Counted from the first letter of the stretch, positions 22,911-34,679 are shown. The stretch: 64,000 nucleotides of DNA from Paralvinella palmiformis (GCA_025642065.1 JAODUP010000218.1:452545-516544); one strand, 5' to 3'. Translations and numbers: made by a program. Notes: generated from the letters alone by a model not told the origin.

Positions 22911-24333
22911 GTCGTCTAACTACGCTCATCTTTGGCGTTTACAATGGTTGGCCTTCTTTCTCTCTTTTTAAAATCCATTGTCCCAAAGAAGTGTAAGAAC
23001 ATTTGGCTTACAGCCAAATAAACGAAACCACAATATCAAGAATGCCTTGTTGTGTTGTACTTCGTTCGATGTGTGGCCAAAAAGAAAGCGGATCGGTTAG
23101 AACTGCTTTATCCCCCCCCCCCATAATTTTACTTTATGGACATCATCGTAACTAATTTTGTGTTTTTGTTATTACATTCATCGTTATTATCATCATCATC
23201 ATCTTCGTCACAATCACGACAGCAATAACAAAAATGTGTCACATCTCTCCAGATTATTAACCAAGGATCGTAACAATAATACACAATAATACCTACTGCT
23301 AGTGTGATATCACCGTACGCAGAATTAGCATTAAAGACATCTTGTTATTCGGTCAGTGACCGACTGTTATCTTGTATATACCTAATCGCGACTTATGAAA
23401 GATATTTCTGATCTATACAGCATATTCTCCGAAGACGACGTTTGTGGATCAGACTACATGAACTATCTTTAACATGTGCTATTTATGTAAGACTTTTGAC
23501 CTAGCATTTTTATATAATAAATCTTCTTGATTCATGTTTGCTTCTGGATCATATTACTTAAAAAAATCCTTAGTGGGCATCCTTCTTAAAAGCAAAAGTT
23601 TTGCAAACATTTGAGTAATATTGCCAATGCACGAGCTTTGCATTTTGTAGCTATGATTCTTGGGACCGTTTCGCTAGGATTTAAAGTCGTCATCTCACAT
23701 CTAGACCTGATTTTAGCCTTAAATATATCTGACGTAAAATAATGTTACAGTGCGTTTCACTAAAATGTTTGGTTTTAAAATTGACCTTAAAAATCTCCTA
23801 CAATTCGAGAACTTCTTTTGGTTTTTATAAAACAAAAATTTAGCTGAATGCCTGAAATCATCGTCAATTGCGAAGAGCGAGTGCGTTTCGTCAAAGATTG
23901 TCTCTAAATGGATCTTTGAGACGTCAACTTCTTTTCCGATTATCAAATGAATCACCTTATCATAGACGAATTTGCCCGAAACAAATTCTCCAACTGCAAC
24001 GATAGTTCAAGATCTTTGACACCCGAAACGCTGATCTGCCATTTACACTACAATATAATACTAACAATGTTATGCAAAGAATACACCCTTTATTTGCAAA
24101 GACAATTATTTCAGTTCCGTGATATGGCCTACGTGAGAAATGACTGAGGAAAAGGCGCTGACATGAACAATTCATATCAAAGCCACACGACCAACTTTCT
24201 GTGATTTATTGAGGAAAGACATCGAGTATTTCAGCACCTAAAATTGGGTTTTCTGTTCTTATGACACATGTTAAATGCAAAGTAGAAACATGAAAAATAT
24301 GAAACTTTATGGTAATTCATTTTGATTATTTGA
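22911..24333. other. No recognised gene; minus-strand open frames of unknown nature
   Basis: Holds a C-run near 23113-23122 and an (ATC)n patch at about 23180-23205. Two minus-strand frames (23955-23719, containing KEVDVSKIHLETIFDETHS, and 24175-23960) are adjacent; a reading through their junction includes VGEFVSGKFVYDKVIHLIIG, which looks protein-like. The family is not recognised; a decayed gag or ORF1-like piece is possible. Confidence 0.3.
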
Positions 24334-24559
24334 GCTGACTTAGACTTACTTATAAACAAATGGATGTGAATTGGTTTAGTTGTAACTAGATTAATTTATG
24401 CATTATATTTGTTTGTTGATCAGTCTCTTTTAATTTCTTGGTATGTGCTGACTTAGACTTACTTATAAACAAATGGATGTGAATTGTTTTAGTTGTAACT
24501 AGATTAATTTATACATTATATTTGTTTGTTGATCACTCTCTTTTAATTTCTTGGTATGT
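24334..24559. repeat. Tandem duplication of a 113-bp unit
   Basis: Two head-to-tail copies starting GCTGACTTAGACTTACTTAT at 24334 and 24447, differing at a few bases. Non-coding. Confidence 0.95.
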
Positions 24560-24684
24560 GCAGAACAAATTCCAATAATAAGAATATATCAATTCACTGG
24601 AATTATTTTGGTAACAATAAAAAGAGACATATTAGAATTAAAAACTTATTTATTGGAATAAGGACAGACTCTAGCAACAACCTC

Positions 24685-24688
<4 letters not shown>

Positions 24689-24729
<41 letters not shown>
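24689..24729. repeat. (AT)n microsatellite
   Basis: Pure AT array. Confidence 0.97.
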
Positions 24730-24730
<1 letters not shown>

Positions 24731-24805
24731 TCTTACCCGTTTAATTTTATGGTATTTCTTACAAACATCGCTCTCTGCGCAGACTATATATAATTAAAGG
24801 TTTAG

Positions 24806-25960
24806 AATTAGGGTCGGCAACCATTTTGAGCCGAGGGCCAAATCATAAACTGGATTTGGTCGATGGGCTGGATGAGACACGAAGCGCTTAGCGTTTGTGG
24901 GTGTGGAAGGGGCTCCCGCTGCCATTAGCAGAGGGTTTTTAAACAGGCTTTCAAAATAAACGATTTGGGAGCATCTGAGATCAAATGCCACCAATATATG
25001 AACTTACTTCGAATAGTAACGGTAGAAGAATGCAATTTAGAGTAAACCAGTGGGCAACATGTATTTTTTCAAACGCAAGAAGTTGCATATATATTCTGTG
25101 TCTACTATGACCTATACTCCCGACATATAGTAACTTCATGAATGCTAATGGTTATATACTGTTAACACTATAAAAAGGAAAACGTGAACGAATTAATAAT
25201 ATGTAACCTTTTCAATTCAATGCGCGATCTGCTGCTGAGCTTGCTTCACCCCCCGAATATCAGAATGTAGATATGTGCTTGCAGGCCTCAGAGTACCCCC
25301 CAAATGTACATAAGCGAGTTCTTGCTCTTTGCAAAAACCATTTTGCTGAATAGTTGTCCACATAGGTACGTGCTTCCGAATAGTGCAATTATCATTCGAG
25401 TGTTATTCATTAGTCGGGAGAACTTGTTGGCTGAAAACTATTGTTGGTAAAACTATTCCAACTTCAGTAAACTTAGTTTTCAAGTCAGTGTTGCATTGCA
25501 AATCAATCACTTCCATCTGTAGGTGAACGACAACACTGTCCACGTTCACTGCGAACAGAGCTGCAAATAATGCAAAAGCCTGATTGTTGGCGCGCAGATC
25601 TGCAAATCGACTTTTGAATTGTTCTCGCAGCGGCCCAACAAAAGCAACATATGTAGTGGCCTCAGTAGGTTGACTTACATACAACGTTGGAAAATGTGCA
25701 TAATTGCATTGTTTGAGTTATTCCTCCAACAGACGATGCTTCTGCTCAATTAAACAATTTGTTGATTAGCTGGTCTCTGCCCTGTAGTTTTATATTTAAC
25801 ACATTTATATGTTTTGAAATGTCTACCAGGAATGCCAAATCTGATAACTGACAGCTGTAGCACATCGAACCCGGTAATAACTCCCCCATCATTCAGAATA
25901 TACAAGTTTATAATATCTTCCGCAATGTTATCGATCTAGCTGATCAACTACGTCCCATAG
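24806..25960 (-). mobile_element. Charlie/ZBED-like hAT transposase relic
   Basis: Minus-strand reading gives consecutive pieces of a ZBED/GTF2IRD2-type hAT protein: LAFLVDISKHINVLN then LQGRDQLINKL (about 25855-25760), an open frame 25684-25403 with FVGPLREQFKSRFADLR, NVDSVVVHLQMEVIDLQCN and LKTKFTEVG, then ALFGSTYLCGQLFSKM (about 25375-25325), the hAT dimerisation motif. The low-coordinate end, TAGGGTCGGCAACCATTTTG at about 24808, resembles Charlie-type termini. Stops, a frameshift and loss of Glu in the usual CEQLFS motif mark it as dead. The N-terminal BED region was not found. Confidence 0.75.
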
Positions 25961-26042
25961 TAAGTATCATTGATCTGTATTAATCAGACAACAGGAATAT
26001 TGCTGATGCATGTGATGTCTGGTTATCTTTGTTGGATAACTC

Positions 26043-26045
<3 letters not shown>

Positions 26046-26099
<54 letters not shown>
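26046..26099. repeat. (TA)n microsatellite
   Basis: Pure AT array of about 27 units, beside the hAT relic. Confidence 0.97.
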
Positions 26100-26105
<6 letters not shown>

Positions 26106-27395
26106 TTAAATAGACCTTGCATGGGTTGATTGATTAAAATAAATTGATTTAAATCATTGAAAGTGACACTTCCTAAGTTTAGCTAATACATTAGAGGGGG
26201 ATAATACTCAAACAGTAGCACCTCCATTTAAATCACATGAAATCATACCTATCTTCTCAAGTGGGGTATGACATTGAATTGTCTATACAGTGAAGTGGAG
26301 GTGGTGAATATCATATCAGTTTGCATTGTTAAGTTACTGTATCTCTTGGGAATTTCATCCTAGAGTGATTGTTGTTTTTTTATATTTCAATTATTGACGT
26401 GGCGTTTTCCGGGTATACGTCTTTGTTAAAAATGTGGAAATGTGTAAAAGTAGTGAATGAGCCAACTGTACAGAAATTTAAATAATACATAAATTGGTTG
26501 TGTGGGTAGAAACGGCGAAATACGTCTGGATAATTAACTATGCGATAGTATATACACTCATGCTCAGGAGAGTGATGAGGTCACAAACAACTTATGAATG
26601 ACAATTTCACTGGGCAAAGGTACGTCGGAGTTTACTAAGAGACAAAGGATAGTACCGAATAGTCATGATGATTCCAAATAAGGTTATTGAATACATTTTT
26701 AAATCAATGTAATTACAACCATTAGAGATGCCATTGACAATCACAATCATAAACATGCTACAATGTTTTCATGTTGCTTTGTAGAACTACATGCATTTTA
26801 TAGTATGTTCTTGAAATGAAAATGTATAACAAACTTCGATGCCATTGTACCCGCCGAGTAAACCACCAAATATCTAGTTACATATGAAGCAGTGGTGGTT
26901 AGTTGCCTTGCCAACAAGATCACAGCTGGACTGATTTAAGATATAGATAAACATACAATTTTCACAAAAACATTAAAGTAATAATATTCCATTTAAATAC
27001 ATTATCGTACATGTAACCATAATTGGAATTGTTTAATTATTTGGGAAATATATATTCAGTAATGAACTACATCATGTGTGGCATGACTATAGGCAAGTAA
27101 GGTTATACAAGGAAGATGACTATTTCGGCCGGGGCGAGATAACCATAAATATTGGGCGAGATCGTCATACATTTCACATGTACCGAGAAAGTATTAACGC
27201 TGTTTAAAATATGTATATCCCCAAAATACATGAATATTTAAACTTATTATCATTCAGATCATGTTCCCTGTTGTTTTTTACCAACTTATAGGCTAATTTC
27301 ATTATGTTTGGTTTATGTTTACACTTTTAGGCTTGCATTCCTTCTGTGTTTTGACTTTTACACACCTAGTTCATATAGTAATATGAAAAATTATC
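26100..27395. other. Non-coding stretch
   Basis: No homology, repeat copy or RNA gene recognised. Confidence 0.4.
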
Positions 27396-27600
27396 AAATC
27401 GGTGACACTAAGCGGTAGCATGCTCGCAGAGGTTTCGTGGCACTTCTCTCTCCACGTTCAAATTCCTCCTAGTACTTAAAAATCAGGGCTTGCATGTCCC
27501 GATATGTTTTCTTTTGGGTTCTCTTCAATTTGCCCTCCGATATTAACCACATTTGGTTGGTCATGTAGCAGCTTCCTCGTACAACAGTGACATAAGCAGA
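27396..27600 (+). mobile_element. Possible tRNA-derived SINE
   Basis: CTAAGCGGTAGCATGCTCGC resembles a tRNA D-arm/A-box region and GTTCAAATTCC (27456-27466) a B box, at suitable spacing. About 100 bases of non-tRNA body follow. Both boxes are diverged and no second copy was found in the window. Confidence 0.4.
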
Positions 27601-27699
27601 TACATTTTGACTTGGGAACGCCATCTACAGGTCAGTCTGTAATGGCAGCCTTCAACGTCATACTTCGTGCATATACTCTAATAATACATGCTCCAGCTC

Positions 27700-27750
27700 T
27701 ATGGATGATGATGGTGATGATTGGTGTTTTATGGCCACTTTTTCCAGCTC
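27700..27750 (+). mobile_element. SINE tail fragment
   Basis: GATGATTGGTGTTTTATGGCCACTTTT-like sequence matches the 3' part of the SINE at 55.9 kb (TGATGTTTTACGGCCACTTT); another scrap lies at 53665-53690. The open frame 27612-27875 across it is not regarded as a gene. Confidence 0.45.
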
Positions 27751-28384
27751 TATGGAGTCCATATATTGTGGATAATCCATGTTGCCTCAAAATAGCTCAT
27801 CAGTGCTGGAAATCGATCTGTCGATGCTTCTGCATTCAAACTATCGAAAATAGAGGGGGTGTACTAGTAAGGTAGATATGGGAACGACATCAATCTCTTC
27901 AAATAGCGGTGTGTGTCACTACGTACCCAATACATTTGACCCAAGCCAAGTTCTATAACAATCAAATTTTGTTCATTAGCTGTCATATTATTATGCATAA
28001 TGTTGCTATTATTATATTAGTATATTGACACCAAGATGTGATTTTAGTCTTACTATCTTTTGTAATTACACTTAGCGAAAGAAAACCAGACAGAAATGAT
28101 ACACCTTTCTTCATACATCTTGCGCCCAGTGGAACGAACAGTTTTAATCTGTATGTCCGGCATTACGGATGTCACAGCCCTCCACAAGGCTGATTCAAAG
28201 TCTATAACTAACTAACTATTGCACTTTGGATGTGTGTGACAACATCTCTAATATACACTTCAGAATTCTCTTGTAGTCCTCCTTCCTTTGGCGAGACATT
28301 ATACTAAACACTAGCCGGGATTTTTTTACACAGTCTTCTTGGCGAATAAATTAGTGCATACTGAAAAGTTAGGTGAACGGCTAC

Positions 28385-28711
28385 TTAACCAGCTTCAATG
28401 TGTCGTCGGTATACCAACATTTTGAAATAGAGAAAATCTGCAGCTGCTAATCTTTCGCAAAGATTAGATGGCGTTTTCTCCCAAGAAAGGTTGTCAGGTA
28501 TGAAGTCCGTTTTTAACTCGAACAGGAGATCTGCTGGGTGTTTGGGTCTGGTATTTTGTGGTGAGTAGTTAGTGGTGTGAATTAATATGTAAATGTTCGG
28601 CAGAGCGAGAAATGTTTTACGGTCCAAGATTGACTTCCACCAATTGACTGACAATTTTCCCCGCGGATCGGACTGGGTTTTGTTTGGCGTTCGTCTACAT
28701 CGAGAGAGCAA
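28385..28711 (-). CDS. Unrecognised 108-residue open frame
   Basis: An uninterrupted minus-strand frame beginning MLSRCRRTPNKTQSDPRGK and ending YFKMLVYRRHIEAG, mixed in composition and not low-complexity. I recognise no family. It sits beside the 153-bp tandem duplication and a LINE relic, so it may be a fragment of a retroelement or an exon of an unknown gene. No TATA, splice sites or polyadenylation signal could be assigned with confidence. Low certainty that it is expressed. Confidence 0.25.
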   Translation of the reverse strand: MLSRCRRTPNKTQSDPRGKLSVNWWKSILDRKTFLALPNIYILIHTTNYSPQNTRPKHPADLLFELKTDFIPDNLSWEKTPSNLCERLAAADFLYFKMLVYRRHIEAG

Positions 28712-28716
28712 TAGTT

Positions 28717-29013
28717 GTTCGCTTTATGGCAGTGTTTCCCTGAACCTCGTTTGAACTTGTTCTATGTTTACCTTATGTCGCAGGGCAGTATTTCATTCGA
28801 ACGTTTCTCACGGAACACCTCCATAATATGTTTCCAACTGTCAAGGAATAATAAACATGCAGCTCCAGTGTTCGCTTTATGGCAGTGTTTACCTGAACCT
28901 CGTTTGAACTTGTTCTATGTTTACCTTATGTCGCAGGGCAGTATTTCATTCGAACGTTTCTCACGGAACACCTCCATAATATGTTTCCAACTGTCAAGGA
29001 ATAATAAACATGC
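28717..29013. repeat. Tandem duplication of a 153-bp unit
   Basis: Two head-to-tail copies starting GTTCGCTTTATGGCAGTGTT at 28717 and 28870, nearly identical. The unit is a multiple of three, so the plus-strand frame 28715-29113 repeats the same 51 residues twice (LNLFYVYLMSQGSISFERF in each). No domain is recognised. Confidence 0.95.
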
Positions 29014-29214
29014 ATTTCAAATCAAAATATTTTATCTTTTCTTATTGCATATTATTGCTCAACCACTAGGCCACTGGAGCTCACTGTTTGTCATTCTTGT
29101 CTTGTCTTGTTGAAGTTTCGGATAGAGACCCCTGGCTGTCGTCTATTGGGCACAGGCACCTAGGGTTGATTTCTGTTATTCTGATGGTGGCAGTTGTTTA
29201 AAGTGGTGGCACTT

Positions 29215-30570
29215 CAGTTTACTATAAGTTTCATGTTTGGGGGAGAAATACCTTGCCAGTTGCCTGGATGGATGAAAATATCCCCCTACTATAATGTCAC
29301 GGCCGGAATTCGAACCTCCGGCCTCCCGCACAGCATGAAACATGGGTACGGAAGTTCCACGTTCTTAGCCAGTAGTCCATAGAAGGGGTCTGAGCTTTCC
29401 TTATGATCAACTAGGTGATGGTCTGGAAGTTTGTAGTCTTCCGGGCGGAGGTGACCTTTAAGTATTCTTCGGTGCTTCGGGTAGGCGGGCAGTTGAGCAG
29501 ATAATGTACCGGGTCGCAAGTTCCGTGTAAGTCCAGAAACGTAGTCTTCTGAGTTGGATATCGGCCAGTATGTTGGTAAGATAATTATGTCCAACTACAG
29601 TGGTCTTCTGGTACCAATCCTTCGATGCTGATGTGTAATCTGAATACATCGATTCCAGTAGATTAGATATGAAACTGTTAACAAGATGGTTGAATGTGCC
29701 CGGGGTCTTTTCGGTATATTCGATGACGTCAAGGCATTTGCTAGTTGATTGGCTCGGTCGTTACCCTCAAGGTTAATGTGTCCTGGAACCCAGTGCAGTA
29801 CTACTTGGATTCCCCGCTACCTGAGGGTTGATGCTGTGGTGTAGATTTCTGTGATGATTTCGGGATAGGTGCAAAATTGGCTGTAGTGATGATGGTTAGA
29901 GTCCCCATAGAGTCCGAGTGGATGATTACCCTGCCATGGATAGTCTGTCTCGATATTCATATTAGTGCTGCTTTGACTGCGTGCAGCTCAGCTAAAGTGA
30001 TCGGGGTGTGATTTGGGATTTTGCCTCTTATTTCTTCGTCTTTTTCTTTGATGAATCAGGCCCAAGCTGTGGTTCCGTTATCTTGGGAACTGGCGTTGGT
30101 GTAGATGTTGATGGTTTGGGTTCGGCTATCATTCAAGTAGGCAATTCTGTTAGTTGCTTCTATTGCTGCGCCTTCTGGATCAACTTTCTCCGGGATGGGA
30201 TTTTGTATGATTACTAGAATGGGTGATTCTAACCACGGAACATGTTCGTTGGACTTTGGAGGTGTAATTGGTGGTATTCCGATTTATTTCTGAAGCCAAG
30301 CTGCCTTGGTTGATCATGATATTTCGTTGAAGACTCTAGGGTATGTTTGTGTTTCTTCTTGAATTCTCTGTATAATGTCAGTCTGAATGGGTTTGGTAAT
30401 ATCTCTCACGAGATATGTGGCTGTTTCCTTCTTTATTAATAGTCGGATGGGCAGGATTATCGATTTTCTGTATACCAAGATGGAGCTGGCATCGTTGGGT
30501 AGACCCAAGAGGCAGCGTAGTGGGAATATTTGTGTTCTTTCTAAGCCCTGTAAGGCTGTGTTGCAGGCCA
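29215..30570 (-). mobile_element. LINE relic with RT thumb, RNase H and C-terminal zinc knuckle
   Basis: Minus-strand reading across frames recovers: RT C-terminal region with LRCLLGLPNDASSILVYRK (30540-30430); RNase H start IYTNASSQDNGTTAWA (D to N at the first catalytic position), LAELHAVKAAL (catalytic Glu), IHSDSMGTL (Asp) and LHWVPGHINLEGNDRANQLA (HxxGNxxAD-like); then HGTCDPVHYLLNCP, a LINE C-terminal CCHC-type knuckle, near 29500. A 3' UTR shared with 724-795 follows. Multiple frameshifts and stops. RNase H plus knuckle fits the I/Jockey-like group of APE LINEs. The 5' half is missing. Confidence 0.8.
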
Positions 30571-30583
30571 GTAGAAGGACGAT

Positions 30584-31050
30584 TTCAAAGCAATGCTGTA
30601 TAAACTATATAACCCAATTGTCACTGTCTTCAAAGGTCAGTTTGTACAACGGGCAGGCGTCACGAAGTGACTACTATTCAAACTGTTTAGCTTAATTGCT
30701 ATTGTAAGCAGACCGTAATAGCGCGTCATAGCTGATGTCTGCTATTCTAACTATTGTAGTAATAACGTTCTTACATGTTATTTATGACAAACAGATTAGA
30801 GCTAATCTTGAATGCCATAGAACAAACTGGACATAACTGGGCCTAGGAAAGATCATTCGATGTCCAAATACAATCAAGGTGAATTTTAGATGCAACTTAA
30901 GTTGTTATATAAAACACACCAACCGAGCAAGCTGTGTCCAATGCCACCGCTCGAGATGCGATAAAGTGTTTCTATTTCTGAATAAGGAGTACATATAATG
31001 CTTTAAGAACCTACTCTGCCTACTACAGCCATCTAAATACTGGATAACCA
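30584..31050 (+). repeat. Gamma module, copy 3
   Basis: Same order of blocks as 16040-16560, including CCCAATTGTCACTGTCTTCA, GGACATAACTGG and CACCGCTCGAGATGCGAT. More diverged than the 16-17 kb pair. It truncates into the Gypsy fragment at 31055. Confidence 0.85.
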
Positions 31051-31054
31051 GGGA

Positions 31055-31290
31055 TTCATACACGTTATCAGCAGCCCTCTGTACCCGCAAAGTAACGGAC
31101 AGCAGAAGAAAATGTACGAAAATGTACGACTACTATCATCACCACAGGGTATTCTTCAGCCAGGTGATTCCGTGTGGGTGCAAAGACTAGTGGCACAGTG
31201 ATCAGGTAGACTGATTCACCTGGCTCATACTTTGTGCGAATGCCAATAAGTTTTCTTTCCCCAAATGAGCACGATAGTGTCACCGACAGC
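31055..31290 (+). mobile_element. Ty3/Gypsy-like integrase C-terminal fragment
   Basis: Plus-strand reading gives FIHVISSPLYPQSNGQ, the integrase motif preceding the catalytic Glu region (usual SSPLYPQSNGQAE), then after an apparent deletion LQPGDSVWVQRL, a post-integrase motif typical of LTR retrotransposon Pol. Stops follow. No LTRs, protease or RT were found nearby; it is a scrap joined to the gamma repeat. Confidence 0.65.
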
Positions 31291-31347
31291 CTAGGGGGAA
31301 GACATAGCAGACATAACTAAGAGAATCAGCAGCAATCCGTCTCCAAC

Positions 31348-31525
31348 TAATATTGTTTTGTGTGTGTGTGTGTGTTTTTTTTTTTAGGGTACATATAAAG
31401 AGGCAACAGGCACAGAGCATCAACATATCTAAACATCCTTCGAGACCTACCTCCATAAATCTAAATACAAATACAACTATACATACATTAATCTAAAATA
31501 AAATGTTCCATACCTCCACATATTA
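31348..31525 (+). repeat. Junction motif, (GT)n and alpha-related module
   Basis: CTAATATTGTTTTG is followed by a GT run, a T-run and a segment that is the reverse complement of 3646-3800, sharing GGCACAGAG with the alpha units. It shows the same alpha-(GT)n junction as at 17611. Confidence 0.75.
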
Positions 31526-31539
31526 ATAGATGTGTGCGT

Positions 31540-32037
31540 ATACCTAAGCATGTGTCTGGTCTACTCATCAGCCTGTGGGAACCAGCTTATTCGCTTTTCG
31601 TACGCGACAAATATGTCACGCCCACAGGAAAGCGGCTACATGCAGGCTACGTACAAAAAGCGGAAGCACGTAAAAACATACCATTTGATACCACAGCTCG
31701 CAACAAACAACACGTGCGTGTGGTTCAATGGTGATTTGCTACATACATATCATAAACTATTTTGACACCACAGTTTACATTCAACAATAATTTTCTGTGG
31801 TCCAAAAGAAACCTGTATATAAAACATTTCGACACCTTAGATGCTGACCTCAGCTTTATTCTGGGTTCGAATAACTGAATAAATCCTACCTATATGAACC
31901 ATATATCAATACAAGTCCGACTGGTCTGGCGTAGAAGTTCTTCTCTAACCTAAGTGAAAATTCAAGCTCTATATATAGCCTCAGCGTGTTAACAAACATT
32001 ACAGTTTGTTCATAACAAAGAGAATGTACACTAACTC
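31540..32037 (-). repeat. Block A fragment, diverged and inverted
   Basis: Reverse complement of about 4450-4905 with many substitutions (shared ATTATTCTGGGTTCGAATAA-like and GTTAACAAACATTACAGTTTG blocks). Relative to block A copy 1 the two pieces here are in swapped order. The open frames at 31532-31765 lie within it and are not genes. Confidence 0.75.
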
Positions 32038-32764
32038 AGTATGTACATACATACAATTTACCATTTGCAAGACGGACTTTATTGGCAGGATTTTGCCGTT
32101 TCTGCTTGAACTCGGGTAGCGCATATTGGTTACGCTCCCTGATTTCGGCAGGCACTTGGCGATTGATGTAATGTTTGGTATCTCTTAGTCTATTTGAGTG
32201 TCGTAAAACCATGTGCAGTTCATCAGCAACAGGAAACGTCGCGATAATCTGTCTGCTTGTTCCAGTTCTACGAGCACCTAAACGATGGGCTACAGGGATA
32301 TATATGTCATTAGCGAGCGGAATGCTAAGGACACTTCGGAGAAAGTGTTTTATTATTGATACACAATTTTTTCCTTCAGCCTCGGCACCAAAATCGCTCG
32401 ATTTATTGTCAAAACTAAAAATAAGATTGTTTCTCATTGAATGTGTCTCCAAGTCAAGAATACGGATCTGCAGACGCCTATTTAGAGTGTCAGTTCTGAT
32501 CAATAGATCTTCTAAAAGTTCGACTCTCTATTCAAGAGATGTAACATTTTCTTCAAGTTCTCCATTCAATCGATTCAGTGCACTAACCTTACTGTCCAGT
32601 GCTTTAATTTCAACTTTTATGTCCTCCTTTAGGGTATGTAGCAATATCCAAAGGCTTTGAGGGATATCATCTGGTCTTTCCTTCAATGTTGTTGTATTTG
32701 CTTGCTTTGTATCCGCTATTTTCTTTGGCTTTCCCATATTGTTTACAGAGGAACGCACGTACAC
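32036..32764 (-). mobile_element. LINE ORF1 (L1/transposase-22-like), one in-frame stop
   Basis: Reading down from the Met at 32764, the frame encodes a basic N-terminus (MGKPKKIADTKQ), a coiled coil (EDIKVEIKALDSKVSALN, continuing RVELLEDLLIRTDTLNRRLQ), then an RRM-like region: MRNNLIFSF, AHRLGARRTGTSRQIIATF, and RERNQYALPEFKQKR. This is the layout of L1-type ORF1 RNA-binding proteins. A single TAG at 32528-32530 splits it; both parts are in the same frame. Its 3' end is joined to the block A fragment, so ORF2 is absent. Expected length about 240 residues. Confidence 0.82.
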
Positions 32765-33129
32765 TATCTAAGTTGCTCACTTACACATGTAACACGATAT
32801 AGCGTACGTTTGTTGTGGTGGTTTGAGTTGATCATGAGTTATTACAAGGTTACAATATGGCCATTGTTTATGGTGAAATACCGTAGCAATCTCTTCTGAA
32901 GTATCGCACTTTTTGTTCGCTTTGTCTCTTAATTATGTGAATCGATTCGACATTCCTGACCTCAAATAATCCGATATTTTGTCGTATTGGATGACTACTG
33001 CATGTTCCTCATGGTATGTTTCTACGATTTTAGCAGCAGATTCAAAACACGTCCGTTCCAGCAAAAATAACTTGAGTCAGTTTGTTAGCGCAAATTGTTT
33101 ATCTGCATGTTTGCATTAGAGAATAATAG
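32765..33129. other. Non-coding stretch between LINE pieces
   Basis: Possibly 5' UTR of the ORF1 relic; contains no recognised domain. Confidence 0.3.
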
Positions 33130-33600
33130 ATGCACATCATAGTGACATAAAAAGAGTGGTATTACCAGCAAATGGTACAATATTTCCATTACATAAATTG
33201 TTTATGTCGTTTACATAGATCAGGTATAATAATGGTCCAAGAATAGAGCCTTGGTGTATTCCACATCCAATAAGTAAAAGTGAAGAATGTACTTTTTCTA
33301 ATTCAACAAATTGAGATATATCAGACAAGTAACTTTGAAACCATTAATTAGTCACCTCACATACGCCATAAGAATTTAATTTGTACAAGAGAATATCATG
33401 TTTGATAACATCAAAGGCCTTGGACAAGTCATAACCTCTGCACAATGGTTGAACAGGTGTATTATTGGATGAACGGTAGAGTGTTAAGATCGAAATCCAT
33501 ATTTATGTTTAAATAGAGTACTGTTAGAATTAAAAAATGACTTACTGGTCTATAATTGTTCAAGGGACTTGGATCTAATGATTTATAAATTGGATGATCT
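33130..33600 (-). mobile_element. LINE reverse-transcriptase fragment
   Basis: The frame 33328-33137 holds GIHQGSILGPLLYLIYVND, the RT motif before the active site, then VPFAGNTTLF, where FADD of the catalytic box has become FAGN. Upstream minus-strand scraps fit RT fingers/palm. It is typical of CR1/Jockey-like RTs. It is unrelated in order to the ORF1 relic downstream, so it is a separate insertion. Confidence 0.7.
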
Positions 33601-33604
33601 TAGC

Positions 33605-33855
33605 TATTTTCGTTTCATTGGGTACTATTCCAGTGTCGTAGTGCCAATGAGCTCATTAATATTGGCACAATGTTGGGACAACATACTATATCACTGGAAC
33701 AATGTTTGGCATACGTTGGATATACTTTATCTTCAATGTTGAGCCAACGTACGTTCCAATGAGGACAACTACGTTGTTCCAATGTTGGGTTTCAATGTAG
33801 TGCCAACGAGCTAATTGAAGTTGGGCCAACATATGCTTCTTTGCTGGGATATCAT
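33605..33855. mobile_element. MITE-like repeat with CAACATTGG motifs
   Basis: Dense alternation of AACATTGG/CCAATGTTG and GAGCTCATTA/TAGCTCGTTGGCACTAC motifs in inverted arrangement over about 240 bases, ending at CTTCTTTGCTGGG. It is non-coding and looks palindromic. Exact terminal repeats and target duplication could not be fixed. Confidence 0.5.
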
Positions 33856-34679
33856 CGAAAAAATTAGATAAAAGTGGCAATAGAAAAATTCTAGTCAAAC
33901 GTTTTAAATTAAAGTAAATAAAACGATTACATTTGGGTTCAAAGGAGACTAAAATGAGGTTGTATCTATTTAAATGTTTCATGTACCATATCTAAGCATA
34001 CGTTTCATCATATTAACACTAGCTCTTTAAATTGATCAAAGCAATTATCGATATAAATTTTACAAAAATATATTTCCTTTTATTTTCCCTCTTCTTGTTA
34101 ATGATTTCATTTCCTGTCATTCATATTCACTGTTTATTTTCTTGGTGAGTTTTTAAAAACGTTTATACCTCAATAATTCAATATTATCTATTCTTCAACC
34201 TGTTGTAATTTATTTCAACTAAAGTGCATAACCCTAGAGTAATATAATTTTGAATATGTTTAAATATATGTGTGAATGCGTAAAATTTTATTATTTGGTT
34301 CTTAATTAACTAAAACTTAAGGTCGGTAATGCTTTATAAGAAAGTAAGAGTGTTTACTGTTCAGTGATATTACTAACTCTAATAATAACAATGTCTACAT
34401 TTCCTATTAACAATTCAAAACTGTTTGCTTTAAAATGGATACACACATATGTATCTTCTGCAAACCAAAATATAATTCATGTGACAACGAAGATCACAGT
34501 GACACTGAACAGTATTGTTGTTCCTCTAAGTTGATATATAAACACACGATGTTCAAGAAAAGAGGCCAGATTCAATGCAATATTGCTTCTTTGAACGATA
34601 ATTTCCGCTCGACCAAATTTATATAATTATGTACCCATAATGTAATCTGTGTTGACTATTCTGAATGGAAGCTGTTACT
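33856..34679. other. Non-coding stretch
   Basis: AT-rich; a small cysteine-containing frame (34435-34626) has no recognisable motif spacing. Nothing else seen. Confidence 0.35.

Noticed and set aside
28070..28210. CR1-type C-terminal remnant
   Set aside because: A few motif-like residues only; not enough collinear similarity to call.
31055..31290. Integrated retrovirus
   Set aside because: Only a short integrase-like scrap with Ty3/Gypsy motifs; no LTR, envelope or other viral gene nearby.
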